From the NCBI GenBank assembly GCA_041918615.1, contig JAYRVH010000048.1, forward strand, positions 23,843 through 87,842: a stretch of 64,000 bases of DNA, written 5' to 3'. The stretch comes from JAEUJM01 sp041918615 (GTDB lineage: Bacteria > Actinomycetota > Acidimicrobiia > Acidimicrobiales > DATDAH01). Shown in pieces: positions 8,859-16,983 of this stretch. The position numbers were made by a program, and so were the translations under genes. The notes below the pieces were generated by a model. The model saw only the letters and a program-made list of their open reading frames with translations, was not told the origin of the DNA and searched no databases. Within the stretch, counting starts at the first letter, position 1. Every line of letters begins with the position of its first letter.

Positions 8859-10100
8859 TCAGCCGGCCTCGCCGTCGGGGTCGCCGCCCGAGGGGTCGGA
8901 GGCGTTGGATGGGTCGGACACATCGCTGGCGAGCTCGAGCCCCGGACGACGGCGCCATTCCGCCTCGGCGATCGACACGACCTCGCGCACCGGGATGCCC
9001 AGGTGCCGGGCCGCCCGGCGCGCGTCGTCGTGCTCGACCTTCACCCGGCCCACGCTCACCTTCACCCGCACGGGCAGCCCGTTCACCTCGACCTCGTGCT
9101 CGGCCCGTGGCGACGGCCATCGCCCGAGCGTCTGGCCCCGCACACCGAGCGAGCCCGTCTCGCGGGTGAGGGTGGCCGCCACCTGCGCAGCCACCGCCAC
9201 GTCGGCGAGCACGCTCACCGTGTGGGCCGGGCGACCCTTCTTCATCACGATCGGGGTCACCCAGGCGTCGTGCGCCCCCGCGTTCATGAGGGCGCTGACG
9301 GTGTGCGCGAGCGTCTCGCCGGTGGCGTCGTCGACGTTGACCTCGAGCAGCTGCACCGGCTGGCCTGGCGCGAGGTCGGCCGCCTGGGTCCCCAGCACCA
9401 CCTGGGTGAGGTTGGGGCGATCGTCGAGCTCGGCGGTGCCCGCCCCGAACCCGCTGGCCTCGACCGTCATGGGCGGGAGCGGGCCCCACCCCACGGCGAG
9501 GGCCGACAGGAGCGCGGCCCCGGTGGGCGTGGTGAGCTCGATCGGGATGTCGAGGCCGTAGACGGGCGCGTCGCGGAGCAGTTCGATCACCGCCGGCGGC
9601 GGGTTCGGGAGCGCACCGTGCGCGCTGCGGATCATGCCCACTCCGTGGGCGACCGGGCTGGCGTGCACCTGGTCGACGTCGAGCAGCTCGAGCGCCGCGC
9701 ACGAGCCCACGACGTCGATGATGGCGTCGAGCGCCCCGACCTCGTGGAAGTGCACCTGCTCGGGTGGCCGGTTGTGCAACCGCCCCTCGGCACGGGCCAG
9801 GGCGCCGAAAGTGGCCAGGGCACGCTCGCGCACACGCTCGGGCAGGCGCGCCTCTTCGAGGAGGCCGGTGATGTGCCCCGCGGTGCGCACGACGGTGGTG
9901 GCCTCGGCCAGCACGTTGATGTGGGTCGCGGCGATGCCGTTGCGCATCACGGGCTCGGCCTCGAGGCTCCAGCCCGACACCGGCACGCGTGCGCACATGG
10001 CCCGCACCTCGTCGAGGTCGGCGCCGGCGTCGACCAGGGCGCCCAGCGCCATGTCGCCCGCGATGCCCGAGAAGCAGTGGAACCACGCCAGGCGGGTCAC
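8859..10100 (-). CDS. larC: LarC, nickel insertion into the pincer cofactor
   Basis: A 413-residue cyclometallase that inserts nickel, using CTP, into the pyridinium dithiocarboxylate made by LarB and LarE, giving the cofactor of lactate racemase and related LarA enzymes. The start is characteristic (WFHCFSGIAGDMALGALVDAG), as are HFHEVGALDAIIDVVG, ELTTPTGAALL and VNVDDATGE. In Lactobacillus, LarC needs a frameshift to join two parts; here one continuous frame covers both. GTG 10100 is preferred because the protein begins at once with the family N-terminus. It follows larB on the same strand. No larA or larE is seen in the window. Confidence 0.92.
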   Translation of the reverse strand: MTRLAWFHCFSGIAGDMALGALVDAGADLDEVRAMCARVPVSGWSLEAEPVMRNGIAATHINVLAEATTVVRTAGHITGLLEEARLPERVRERALATFGALARAEGRLHNRPPEQVHFHEVGALDAIIDVVGSCAALELLDVDQVHASPVAHGVGMIRSAHGALPNPPPAVIELLRDAPVYGLDIPIELTTPTGAALLSALAVGWGPLPPMTVEASGFGAGTAELDDRPNLTQVVLGTQAADLAPGQPVQLLEVNVDDATGETLAHTVSALMNAGAHDAWVTPIVMKKGRPAHTVSVLADVAVAAQVAATLTRETGSLGVRGQTLGRWPSPRAEHEVEVNGLPVRVKVSVGRVKVEHDDARRAARHLGIPVREVVSIAEAEWRRRPGLELASDVSDPSNASDPSGGDPDGEAG

Positions 10101-10120
10101 GCCCGCCCCCTCACGGCTCG

Positions 10121-10167
10121 TTCTCGGCGCAACCACTCACTCTCCGATGGAGTCATTGCGCCGAGTT
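10121..10167. repeat. palindromic element at the larB end (copy A)
   Basis: Perfect 10-bp arms CTCGGCGCAA (10123-10132) and TTGCGCCGAG (10156-10165) flank a 23-nt loop that holds a second small inverted pair (ACTC/GAGT). One arm supplies the last codons and the stop of larB. Related elements occur at 28630-28677 and 29976-30018. It may be an intraoperon hairpin, a processing site, or a dispersed repeat. Confidence 0.55.
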
Positions 10168-10944
10168 GGCGGCGGTGGGGGCCTTGGCGGCGGAGGGGGC
10201 CGGGAGCATGCGCACGACCGCACAGGCGGCGCCGAAGCCGTTGTCGATGCCCACCACCGTCAGGCCCGACGCGCACGACGCGAGCATGCCGAGCAGCGCC
10301 GTGACCCCTTCGAGCCCGGCGCCGTAGCCGGTGCTGGTGGGCACCGCCACGACGGGCGCGGCGGTGAGGCCGCCGACGACGCTGGCGAGCGCGCCCTCCA
10401 TCCCGGCGACGGCCACGACGGCATCGGCGGCGGCCAGATCGTCGGCCGCCGCGAGCAGGCGGTGGATGCCGGCCACGCCGACGTCGGCGAGGCGTTGCGG
10501 TCGGAACCCGTGGGCGGTGAGCACGGCGAGGCACTCGTCGGCCACCGGCAGGTCGGCCGTGCCGGCGGTGACCACGAGCACCCGCTCGTCCCGCTGTGGG
10601 GCAGGGCGCCAGACGACGGTGGCGGGCCGGCCGCCCGAGAGCCGGGCGTTGGGGTGCGCGGCCAGCACGGCGTCGACCTGGGCCTCGTCGGCCCTGGTGA
10701 GCAGCACCGGCAGGTCGGCCTCGGCCCGCAACAGCTCCGCGACGATGGCCACGCACTGGTCGGGGGTCTTGCCCGGACCGTAGACGGTCTCGGCCATGCC
10801 CTGACGCAGCACCCGGTGGTGGTCCACCCTCGCGAAACCGAGATCGGCGAACGGGAGGCGCCGGAGGCGGGCGACGACATCGTCGGCGTCGACCCGACCG
10901 TCCCGGAGGTCGTCGAGCAAACCCCGCAGGGCGGCTTCGTCCAC
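10153..10944 (-). CDS. larB: LarB, nicotinate adenine dinucleotide carboxylase/hydrolase
   Basis: A 263-residue protein that carboxylates nicotinic acid adenine dinucleotide and cleaves it, the first step of nickel-pincer cofactor synthesis. It has a helical N-domain (LLDDLRDGRVDADDV) with FADLGFARVDHHR, then EVVYG-like ETVYGPGKT, and a PurE-like C-terminal domain ending GIDNGFGAACAV. GTG 10944 fits a CAGGAT -10 box 6 nt away; an ATG at 10965 is an alternative that would overlap the divergent pheA start. It is followed by larC across a palindrome, probably in one operon. Confidence 0.9.
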   Translation of the reverse strand: MDEAALRGLLDDLRDGRVDADDVVARLRRLPFADLGFARVDHHRVLRQGMAETVYGPGKTPDQCVAIVAELLRAEADLPVLLTRADEAQVDAVLAAHPNARLSGGRPATVVWRPAPQRDERVLVVTAGTADLPVADECLAVLTAHGFRPQRLADVGVAGIHRLLAAADDLAAADAVVAVAGMEGALASVVGGLTAAPVVAVPTSTGYGAGLEGVTALLGMLASCASGLTVVGIDNGFGAACAVVRMLPAPSAAKAPTAANSAQ

Positions 10945-10963
10945 GTCACTATCCTGACCGCTC

Positions 10964-11917
10964 ATGGCCGACCCCGCCCCATCCGCGCCACGCATCGGCT
11001 TCCTGGGGCCGGAGGGCACGTTCACCGAGCAGGCCCTGCTCACCCAGGCCGACCTGCAGGGCGCCCGGCTCGTGCCGTTCGAGACCATCGCCGAGGTCAT
11101 CGCGGCCACCGCGGACGGGTCGCTCGATCTCGGGTTCGTCCCCATCGAGAACTCCATCGAGGGCACGGTGAACGTCACGCTCGACTCGCTGGCCTTCGAC
11201 ACCGACCTGCTCATCCAACGCGAGGTGGAGATCTCGATCCAGCTCGACCTGCTCGGCGTGCCCGGCGCCACGCTCGACGACGTGAAGACGGTCGTGTCGT
11301 TCCCGCACGCGACCGCCCAATGCCGGGCGTTTCTCGACGAGGCGTTGCCCGAGGCGTCGACCGCCGCCTCCAACTCCACCGCCGAGGCCGCCCGCGCCGT
11401 CGGCGAGGCCAGGGACCCGACCGTGGCCGCGATCGGCACGGCGCTCGCGGCCGAGATCTACGGCCTCGACATCCTGGCCACCGACGTCGAGGACCACTCC
11501 GAGAACCAGACCCGCTTCGTCCTCCTCGCCCGCGAGGCCATGCCACCGGCCACCGGGCACGACAAGACGAGCGTCGTGATCTTCCAGCGCACCGACCAGC
11601 CCGGCACCCTGCTCACGATCCTCGGCGAGTTCGCGGCCCGCTCGATCAACCTCACCAAGCTCGAGTCTCGGCCCACCAAGAAGGGGCTCGGCAACTACTG
11701 CTTCATCATCGACCTCGAGGGCCACATCGGCGAAGAGCTCGTGGCCGACTGCCTGCGCGACCTGAAGAGCAAGTCGGAAGACGTGAAGTTCCTCGGCTCG
11801 TACCCTGCCGCCGGCGCGCACGGCCCCGCCGTCCGCCGCGAGGCCGAAGCCGCCTGGCGGGACGCCGACGAGTGGCTCACCCGCCTTCGTGCCCAGATCC
11901 GGCAGACTTCGTCATAG
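10964..11917 (+). CDS. pheA: prephenate dehydratase
   Basis: A 317-residue cytoplasmic enzyme that converts prephenate to phenylpyruvate for phenylalanine synthesis. The catalytic domain covers about residues 8-190 (GFLGPEGTFTEQAL, VPIENSIEGTV, and NQTRFVLLAR for the TRF catalytic motif). An ACT regulatory domain follows (about residues 205-285, with NLTKLESRPTKKGLGNYCF), binding phenylalanine for feedback control; ESRP is the usual ligand motif. A TATCCT box (10950-10955) lies 8 nt before the ATG. Confidence 0.95.
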   Translation: MADPAPSAPRIGFLGPEGTFTEQALLTQADLQGARLVPFETIAEVIAATADGSLDLGFVPIENSIEGTVNVTLDSLAFDTDLLIQREVEISIQLDLLGVPGATLDDVKTVVSFPHATAQCRAFLDEALPEASTAASNSTAEAARAVGEARDPTVAAIGTALAAEIYGLDILATDVEDHSENQTRFVLLAREAMPPATGHDKTSVVIFQRTDQPGTLLTILGEFAARSINLTKLESRPTKKGLGNYCFIIDLEGHIGEELVADCLRDLKSKSEDVKFLGSYPAAGAHGPAVRREAEAAWRDADEWLTRLRAQIRQTSS

Positions 11918-11941
11918 TCGCGGACCGATAGCCTCGCCGTC

Positions 11942-12029
11942 GGAGGGATGGCAGAGCGGACGAATGCGCTGGTCTTGAAAACCAGTGGGCCGCAAGGTCC
12001 CGCGGGTTCGAATCCCGCTCCCTCCGCCA
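11942..12029 (+). tRNA. tRNA-Ser (anticodon TGA)
   Basis: An 88-nt class II tRNA. The acceptor stem GGAGGGA pairs with TCCCTCC, the discriminator is G and CCA is encoded (12027-12029). The anticodon loop CTTGAAA places TGA at 11976-11978. A long variable arm (GGGCCGCAAGGTCCC region) and the T arm GCGGG-TTCGAAT-CCCGC confirm serine type. Confidence 0.97.
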
Positions 12030-12255
12030 AATGTCGTCGTTTCGACAACGACCTGATCAGGTTGGATCCCGTTTGATGCCGCGCCAGATGTCGATGCCTC
12101 CAGTGGGCTGGGCAGACCCCCCATACGCAGCCAGAGCTCAGCGATCTGGGCATCGAGGCGGGCGTACAGCCCCGCCCTCCCCGCTGCGTGGCCCAGGTCG
12201 CGGCTGTGTCCTTCGACTGCTCACGCCAGGATCGGGCGGTTCCTGGGCGTCGTGC
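12030..12255. other. intergenic stretch, nothing recognised
   Basis: Between the tRNA and the MazF stop I see no coding frame with natural composition, no hairpin with a T-run, and no repeat. Frames here read arginine- and serine-rich. Confidence 0.4.
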
Positions 12256-12561
12256 TCAGCAGCCGAGCGAGTAGCTGACGGCCGAACAGACCTGGTGCAT
12301 CGTGAGGTCACTCACGGAACTGATGTGCGTGGTCAGCGATGACTGCGCGACCGTGTGTAGACCATCGCAGTTGATGACCGAAGGTTGGTCGAGCCCGACG
12401 CTGTCGTCCAGGGCAACCTCCGCGGCGAGCCCACGACGTGACGTGGTGATCTCGGCGACCGTGACGAGCGTGCGCACGTCGATCACCTCTGATCGTGTCA
12501 ACACCAGCACGGGTCGCCCCTTGCGGCCGACCTCGGCCAACCAGATCTCACCCCGCTTCAC
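12256..12561 (-). CDS. MazF/PemK-type endoribonuclease toxin
   Basis: A 101-residue toxin of the MazF/PemK barrel: MKRGEIWLAEVGRKGRPVLVLTRSEV at the start, then TVAEITTSRRGLAAEVALDD and PSVINCDGLHTV. In this family the RPVLVL strand and the following Arg/Thr residues form the RNA site. It should cleave mRNA at a short sequence when free of its antitoxin. Its start overlaps the upstream antitoxin stop by 4 nt, so the two are co-translated. Confidence 0.88.
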   Translation of the reverse strand: MKRGEIWLAEVGRKGRPVLVLTRSEVIDVRTLVTVAEITTSRRGLAAEVALDDSVGLDQPSVINCDGLHTVAQSSLTTHISSVSDLTMHQVCSAVSYSLGC

Positions 12562-12767
12562 TCCTCACTCCAGGCTTCGGCCTCGTTCCAGAACGGATCG
12601 GAGCGCTCAGGGTGTCGCGCGTACGCGGCCCGGTCGGCTTCTGTCAACGCCAGTCGAACGGCCGCCGCAACTCCATCGCGGGCGGCCGCCGAGATGTTGA
12701 TACCGAGCAGGCGGGCGCGTTCAGCCAGTGCATCGTCGAGGGTGAAGGTCGTTCGGGTAGTCACCAT
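12558..12767 (-). CDS. antitoxin of the MazF-type pair (ribbon-helix-helix)
   Basis: A 69-residue protein with an RHH DNA-binding start (TRTTFTLDDALAERARLLGINISAAARDGV) and an acidic tail (WNEAEAWSEE) of the kind that wraps the toxin. It is first in the operon and should repress its own promoter through the inverted repeat just upstream. The ATG at 12767 is 6 nt from a TAGCAT box, so the mRNA is probably leaderless. Confidence 0.85.
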   Translation of the reverse strand: MVTTRTTFTLDDALAERARLLGINISAAARDGVAAAVRLALTEADRAAYARHPERSDPFWNEAEAWSEE

Positions 12768-12773
12768 ACCGAG

Positions 12774-12795
12774 ATGCTATCAGCACCTGATAGCA
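12774..12795 (-). promoter_or_regulatory. toxin-antitoxin operator and promoter
   Basis: A perfect 9-bp inverted repeat, TGCTATCAG and CTGATAGCA with a 3-nt spacer (12775-12795), lies 8 nt upstream of the antitoxin ATG. The proximal arm contains the -10 box TAGCAT (12779-12774 on the minus strand). Repressor bound here would block polymerase directly, the usual autoregulation of such pairs. Confidence 0.75.
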
Positions 12796-12881
12796 GCAGA
12801 TGATGTGTGGATCCTCCCCGCGCAACCGTCCATCGCCTCGAGGAACTGGCCAAGTCGGCGGTCGCGCGGGCCACGGGTGGG

Positions 12882-13574
12882 TCAGGGGAGGTACTTGCCG
12901 AGCATCCCGCAACAGCCGTAGGCACGGTCGACCGGCGGCGCGATGGCGTGCACCGTTGCGCCGGCCATCGCGTCCGGCTCGCCCGCCGCCACCCGGGCCA
13001 ACTGCGCTCGCACCCGTTCGGCCTCGGCCCCGGGGCCCTGCTCCCACACGGCGCGCCAGTCTGCGGCACGCGGGGCGAGGAGCGCGGCGGCCCGCCGGTG
13101 GAAGCCTTGCAGGGCCGTCGGGCCACCGTCGCGAAGGGCGCCGAAGCCCTCCACCGCCAGGTCGCGACGGCGGCGCACGCCATCGTCGTCGACCGGTGTC
13201 GCCGCGGCCAAAGCGTACGCCTCGGGATCGTCGAGGACGTCGGGTGGAAAGGTCGGCACCAGGTCGCCCGCCTCGGGCAGACCGGCGTTGGCCATGATCA
13301 CGAAGATCTCGAGGTGCCCGTCGCCGTTGACCAGGCGGTGGACGGTGCCGGGCGTGAACCACACGAACGTCCCCGGCTCGAGCGGGCATTCGCCGAACCC
13401 CTCGGCCGACAGGGTCTGGACCGCACCTGTCCCCGCCACGACGGCGTAGGCCTCGGTGCAGGCCGAATGCACGTGTGGGGTCCCGCCCCGCAGTCCGTCC
13501 GGCCCCTCGCTGTCGTACACCCGCAGGTGCGACACGCCGACCGCGCCGGGGAACGGTGGGGTGACCGGGCTCAC
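12882..13574 (-). CDS. cupin-domain protein of a carbohydrate operon
   Basis: A 230-residue protein with a single cupin barrel in the first half: GGTPHVHSACTEAYAVVAGTGAVQTL carries the metal-binding HxH...E, and PGTFVWFTPGTVHRLVNGDG carries the final His. The second half is helical, ends RAYGCCGMLGKYLP and has a vicinal Cys pair. It could be a sugar isomerase-like or sensing protein; the reaction is unknown. GTG 13574 is chosen because it leaves 13 nt after the upstream gene, whereas ATG 13631 would overlap it by 44 nt. It is last of three same-strand genes. Confidence 0.75.
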   Translation of the reverse strand: MSPVTPPFPGAVGVSHLRVYDSEGPDGLRGGTPHVHSACTEAYAVVAGTGAVQTLSAEGFGECPLEPGTFVWFTPGTVHRLVNGDGHLEIFVIMANAGLPEAGDLVPTFPPDVLDDPEAYALAAATPVDDDGVRRRRDLAVEGFGALRDGGPTALQGFHRRAAALLAPRAADWRAVWEQGPGAEAERVRAQLARVAAGEPDAMAGATVHAIAPPVDRAYGCCGMLGKYLP

Positions 13575-13587
13575 CCCCTCACCCCGC

Positions 13588-14430
13588 TCATCCGACCCAA
13601 CGACCGTGGGCGTCGGCCACCCGATCGGCATCCCAGGCGCCGTCGTGGACGACGACCCGGTGGCGCAGCCGGAGTGCGTCGCCGGCCCCGATCACGAGCG
13701 GCTCGTGGAACAGGAACGCGGCATTGAGGAAGTTGGACCAGCCCTCGTCGCCGTAGGTGGCGGCCCGGGTCGAGCCGTACCAGGGGCAGGGGAAGCGAGG
13801 GTTGCCCGGGTGGTCGAAGATGGCGACCCCGGCGACGGCGTTGCCCAGGTCGCACCATGCCGACGGCACACCGAGCGCACGGTCGTGCTCCAAGCCGTCG
13901 GCCAGCAGCAGTCGGGTGCCCTCCCAGTCGCCGGGCCCCCGCAGGGCCAGCCCGCCGTACCCACCCCAGGTGGTGAACGGGGTGCGGTCGAAGGTGGTGT
14001 CGACATCTGGCACGAGGGTGGTGTCGAGGTCGATGGCGTAGGCGTCGGACTCCAGGGGCACATGGGTGAGCGTCCGCGTCTCGACCACGGCGACCGTCTC
14101 GCGGTCTGGCCGAATCCAGTCCACCGTGCCGGACAGCACGACCCGGCCGTCCCCCGGCCGCTCGACCGTCGGCGCACCCCGGTGACGGAGCACGCCGTAG
14201 GTGTCGTACTCCTCCCAGAAGTTCTCGCCGTTCACGAACTTGACGGTGAACCACAGGCCGTGGTGCCACGGGTGGTCGTCAGGGGCGTCGCGGGTGACCG
14301 TGTGGCCGCCCGGCGTGCGCACCGGGTGCAGGAACGGCCGTCGACGGGCGCCGTGACGGTAGGTCCATCCCCCGTCGCCCTCGGCCACGGTGACGGAACC
14401 GTCGGGCGCGGTGGGCTCGGCCCCGTTCAC
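13588..14430 (-). CDS. DUF6807 (PmoA-like) protein
   Basis: A 280-residue protein of the DUF6807 family, often labelled 'methane oxygenase PmoA' but unrelated to true methane monooxygenase. Family marks are RPFLHPVRTPGGHTVTRDAP, then DHPWHHGLWF, and later FDHPGNPRFPCPWY. The fold is a galactose-mutarotase-like sandwich, so a role on sugars or glycosides is probable. Its GTG start overlaps the stop of the oxidoreductase by 4 nt (GTGA), showing translational coupling. The pairing with a Gfo/Idh/MocA oxidoreductase is typical of carbohydrate catabolism loci. Confidence 0.8.
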   Translation of the reverse strand: MNGAEPTAPDGSVTVAEGDGGWTYRHGARRRPFLHPVRTPGGHTVTRDAPDDHPWHHGLWFTVKFVNGENFWEEYDTYGVLRHRGAPTVERPGDGRVVLSGTVDWIRPDRETVAVVETRTLTHVPLESDAYAIDLDTTLVPDVDTTFDRTPFTTWGGYGGLALRGPGDWEGTRLLLADGLEHDRALGVPSAWCDLGNAVAGVAIFDHPGNPRFPCPWYGSTRAATYGDEGWSNFLNAAFLFHEPLVIGAGDALRLRHRVVVHDGAWDADRVADAHGRWVG

Positions 14431-15542
14431 CGCCACCAACCCCGGTAGTCGGGGTCCTCGGCGCGCACCGGCAACTCGACGTCGGTGCCGGTGCGCGCCG
14501 AGCGGTAGCACGCGGTGGCGACCTCGATCCCTGCCCTGGCATCGGCCAGCGTCACCGGCAGGGGGAGGCCCCGGCGCAGCGCGTCGTCGAACCGGGCGAG
14601 CTGCCCGGTCCAGCCCTCGGGCCCGGGCTCGAAGCCCGCCAGCACGGCGTCCACCGCAGCCTGGTCGCCGTCGGTGTCGCCGGTGATCGCCCAGGGATCG
14701 CTCGGGAAGTCGTAGGGGTCGTGGTTGCTCTCGGCGGTGAGGCGCTCGAAGCAGACGCGCAGGCGTGACACCTCGGGGGTCGATCCGAGCGTCGCGGACA
14801 GCGTCGACAGCGCCCCGCCCTCGTGCTCGATCGTGATGGCGGCGGTGTCCTCGGTCTCGATCGGGTTCGACCGCGTGGCCAGACGGGCGAAGACCCGGTG
14901 CGCCGGGCCGAGGAGGAAGGTGAGCAGGTCGAGGCTGTGGAGCGCGTGGCTGAGCACGACGCCGCCCAGTTCGGTGGCCCACCGGCCCCGCCATCCGGCG
15001 TAGTACTCCGGCCGCCGCCGCCACGCGACCTCGGCCGCCGCCGCGTTGGGTGCACCGGCCAGGCCCGCGTCCACGAGCCGCCGCACCGCCTGGACGCCGC
15101 CGCCGAACCGGTACTGGTAGACGGGCATGAGCCGGCGCGCCGCGGCGGCCTCCGCTGCTGCGAGCGCATCGACATCGGCCAGCGACCCGACCAACGGCTT
15201 CTCGCACACCACGTGCTTGCCCGAGGCCAGCAGCCGGCGGCACTGGTCGAGGTGCAGGTGGGGCGGGGTGCACACGCTCACGACATCCAGGTCGTCGCGC
15301 TCGACGATGCGGTCGAAGCTGTCGACTGCCACCCCGCGCAGGCCCCCGGCGGTCTGTTGCGCAAGGGCTTCGTCGGGGTCGCACACCGAGACGACCTCGA
15401 ACCGATCGCGCAGTTCCTTGTAGGCGATCACGTGGGCGAGGCCGATGCCGAGGCCCACCACCGCCACGCGCCGGCGGGGCCCGCCACCTGACCCCCGCAC
15501 CGGCGCCTCCGCGTCCGCCGCCGGCGTGTCGCACCCGACCAT
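14427..15542 (-). CDS. Gfo/Idh/MocA family oxidoreductase
   Basis: A 371-residue NAD(P)-dependent sugar oxidoreductase. The Rossmann motif VAVVGLGIGLAHV begins near residue 26, the CEKPLVGSL motif with the catalytic lysine near residue 115, and the C-terminal alpha/beta domain follows. The family oxidises or reduces polyols and sugar derivatives; many act by oxidation, elimination and re-reduction of glycosides. It is first gene of the operon oxidoreductase, DUF6807, cupin, suggesting stepwise processing of one sugar. No transporter or regulator is attached. Confidence 0.88.
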   Translation of the reverse strand: MVGCDTPAADAEAPVRGSGGGPRRRVAVVGLGIGLAHVIAYKELRDRFEVVSVCDPDEALAQQTAGGLRGVAVDSFDRIVERDDLDVVSVCTPPHLHLDQCRRLLASGKHVVCEKPLVGSLADVDALAAAEAAAARRLMPVYQYRFGGGVQAVRRLVDAGLAGAPNAAAAEVAWRRRPEYYAGWRGRWATELGGVVLSHALHSLDLLTFLLGPAHRVFARLATRSNPIETEDTAAITIEHEGGALSTLSATLGSTPEVSRLRVCFERLTAESNHDPYDFPSDPWAITGDTDGDQAAVDAVLAGFEPGPEGWTGQLARFDDALRRGLPLPVTLADARAGIEVATACYRSARTGTDVELPVRAEDPDYRGWWR

Positions 15543-15634
15543 CGCCCAGTCCTAGCAGACCGGAACGGCACCCTCTCGGGTCGTGCGGCCTCGCTCCTGC
15601 CACGGGCCGGCCGCGGCAGGTACGGTCGACCGGG

Positions 15635-16093
15635 ATGGACGACACCGCCGCCATGGCCCTGGCGCTCGACGAGGCCCGGGCGGCGGCGGCGCACGGCGAC
15701 GTGCCCGTGGGGGCGGTCGCGCTCGTGGACGGAGCGGTGGTGGCCCGCCGCCACAACGAGCGCGAGGCCACGGGCGACCCCACCGCGCACGCCGAGGTGC
15801 TCGCCCTCCGTGACGTCGCCGCCCACCTCGGTGGTTGGCGACTCGACCGGGTGACCCTGGTGGTCACGCTCGAGCCGTGCGCCATGTGCGCCGGCGCCCT
15901 CGTGAACGCCCGGCTGGGGCGGCTCGTGTTCGGCGCCGCAGACCTGAAGGCGGGCGCCACCGGCTCGCTCTACAACCTGTGCGCCGACCCCCGCCTCAAC
16001 CACGAGGTGCCGATCACCGCCGGCGTGCTCGCCGACGAGGCCGGGGCGCTGCTCGCCGAGTTCTTTGTCGGCCGCCGCAGCACCGGCAGGTAG
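15635..16093 (+). CDS. tadA: tRNA-specific adenosine deaminase TadA
   Basis: A 152-residue zinc deaminase that converts the wobble A34 of tRNA-Arg(ACG) to inosine. The metal and catalytic motifs are HAEVLAL (His and Glu) and EPCAMCAGA (two Cys ligands). NARLGRLVFGAADLKAG is also typical. A TACGGT box (15621-15626) lies 8 nt before the ATG. It precedes a tRNA-Ser gene by 10 nt. Confidence 0.93.
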   Translation: MDDTAAMALALDEARAAAAHGDVPVGAVALVDGAVVARRHNEREATGDPTAHAEVLALRDVAAHLGGWRLDRVTLVVTLEPCAMCAGALVNARLGRLVFGAADLKAGATGSLYNLCADPRLNHEVPITAGVLADEAGALLAEFFVGRRSTGR

Positions 16094-16103
16094 CATCGTC
16101 CCC

Positions 16104-16190
16104 GGAAGGTTGCCAGAGCGGACGAATGGGACGGCCTCGAAAGCCGTTGTGGCCTCCGGGTCACCGTGGGTTCGAATCCCACACCTTCCG
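16104..16190 (+). tRNA. tRNA-Ser (anticodon CGA)
   Basis: An 87-nt class II tRNA with acceptor GGAAGGT/ACCTTCC, anticodon loop CTCGAAA (CGA at 16138-16140), a long variable arm, T arm GTGGG-TTCGAAT-CCCAC and discriminator G. CCA is not encoded, unlike the serine tRNA at 11942. It starts 10 nt after tadA and may be cotranscribed with it. Confidence 0.97.
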
Positions 16191-16422
16191 CTCACCTCTG
16201 GCTCTTCGCTCAGCGCTCATCGCAGTTCCGGCCGGGTCCCTTCCCTGCCGGCGGCGTCCCCGGTGGGACCCACGTGCCTGAGCCGGCGGTGTTCGAACAT
16301 CGTCCCACCAGGGCCGCTGTTGTCGATGTCACGCGGCTTTCGGCTGACTGCGGCCAGGGGCAGCGTTCGGCTGGGTTCGGTCACGCCCGCTCGCCTCGAG
16401 CCGGTCGAGCAGGGTGTGAATG

Positions 16423-16983
16423 TCAGCGGTCGAAGATGGCGGTGACATCGATCTGGAGGCCGGGGACGAGCGGTGTGGTCAGCGTGTCGCCCTCGGTGAA
16501 CTCGAGGGCGAGGTCGAAGGTGGGCGTTGCGGGCGACGAGCGGCGGAACACCCGCACGCGCTCGCCCTGGGTGTCGATGAGCCAGAGATCGGGGACGCCG
16601 GTGGCTTCGTAGCCGTCCTTCTTCGTCCCGAGGTCCTTCGCCCAGGTGGTGGGCGAGCGCACCTCGATCACCAGGTCGGGAGGCGCGACGTGGCGGTTCG
16701 TGTCGAGGGCGGGGGTGTGCGCCGGTGTCGTCCACCAGAGGTCGGGCAGGTACACGCTGTCGTCGCTGATGGTGGTGGCGAGCTCCAGGCCGGGCCGGCC
16801 CAGGTCGGGGTGCCGGCGGCTGAACAGGGCCAACTCGATGATCAGCCACTGGACGATGTCCTGGTGGCGCATGCTCGGCGTGTCCACGACCAGCTCCCCG
16901 TCGATCAGTTCGGTGAACTTCTGTTCGCCAGGGAGGGCGAAGAACTCGTCGGCCGTCAGTCGACGCTGGGTGCCCACGGCCAT
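16423..16983 (-). CDS. Uma2 family (DUF820) endonuclease-like protein
   Basis: A 186-residue protein with the PD-(D/E)XK-like fold of Uma2/DUF820: RRLTADEFFALP at the start, then ELIDGELVV, PDLWW, PPDLVIEVRSPTTWAKDLGTKKDGYEATGVPDLWLIDT. The D...E-x-R and K residues are the nuclease-like signature. The biological role is unknown despite the family name. I start it at ATG 16983 because a TATCGT box is exactly 7 nt upstream; in-frame ATGs at 17001 and 17013 are less likely. Confidence 0.85.
   Translation of the reverse strand: MAVGTQRRLTADEFFALPGEQKFTELIDGELVVDTPSMRHQDIVQWLIIELALFSRRHPDLGRPGLELATTISDDSVYLPDLWWTTPAHTPALDTNRHVAPPDLVIEVRSPTTWAKDLGTKKDGYEATGVPDLWLIDTQGERVRVFRRSSPATPTFDLALEFTEGDTLTTPLVPGLQIDVTAIFDR

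Noticed and set aside
8605..10086. Alternative minus-strand frame over larC
   Set aside because: Extremely Arg-rich; the LarC frame carries the family motifs.
8859..10100. A programmed frameshift in larC, as in Lactobacillus
   Set aside because: One uninterrupted frame covers both LarC parts here.
11695..12153. Minus-strand frame containing GAGFEPAGPCGPLVFKTSAF
   Set aside because: It reads antisense through tRNA-Ser(TGA); this peptide string is a well-known artefact of translating tRNA genes.
14427..15960. Fusion of the oxidoreductase and DUF6807 genes on one frame
   Set aside because: The apparent 790-codon frame only joins the DUF6807 frame to a shadow; the oxidoreductase is in another frame with clear NAD-binding motifs.
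15428..16195. Minus-strand frame beginning MSGRCGIRTHGDPEATTAFE
   Set aside because: Antisense translation of tRNA-Ser(CGA) and tadA; the same kind of artefact.
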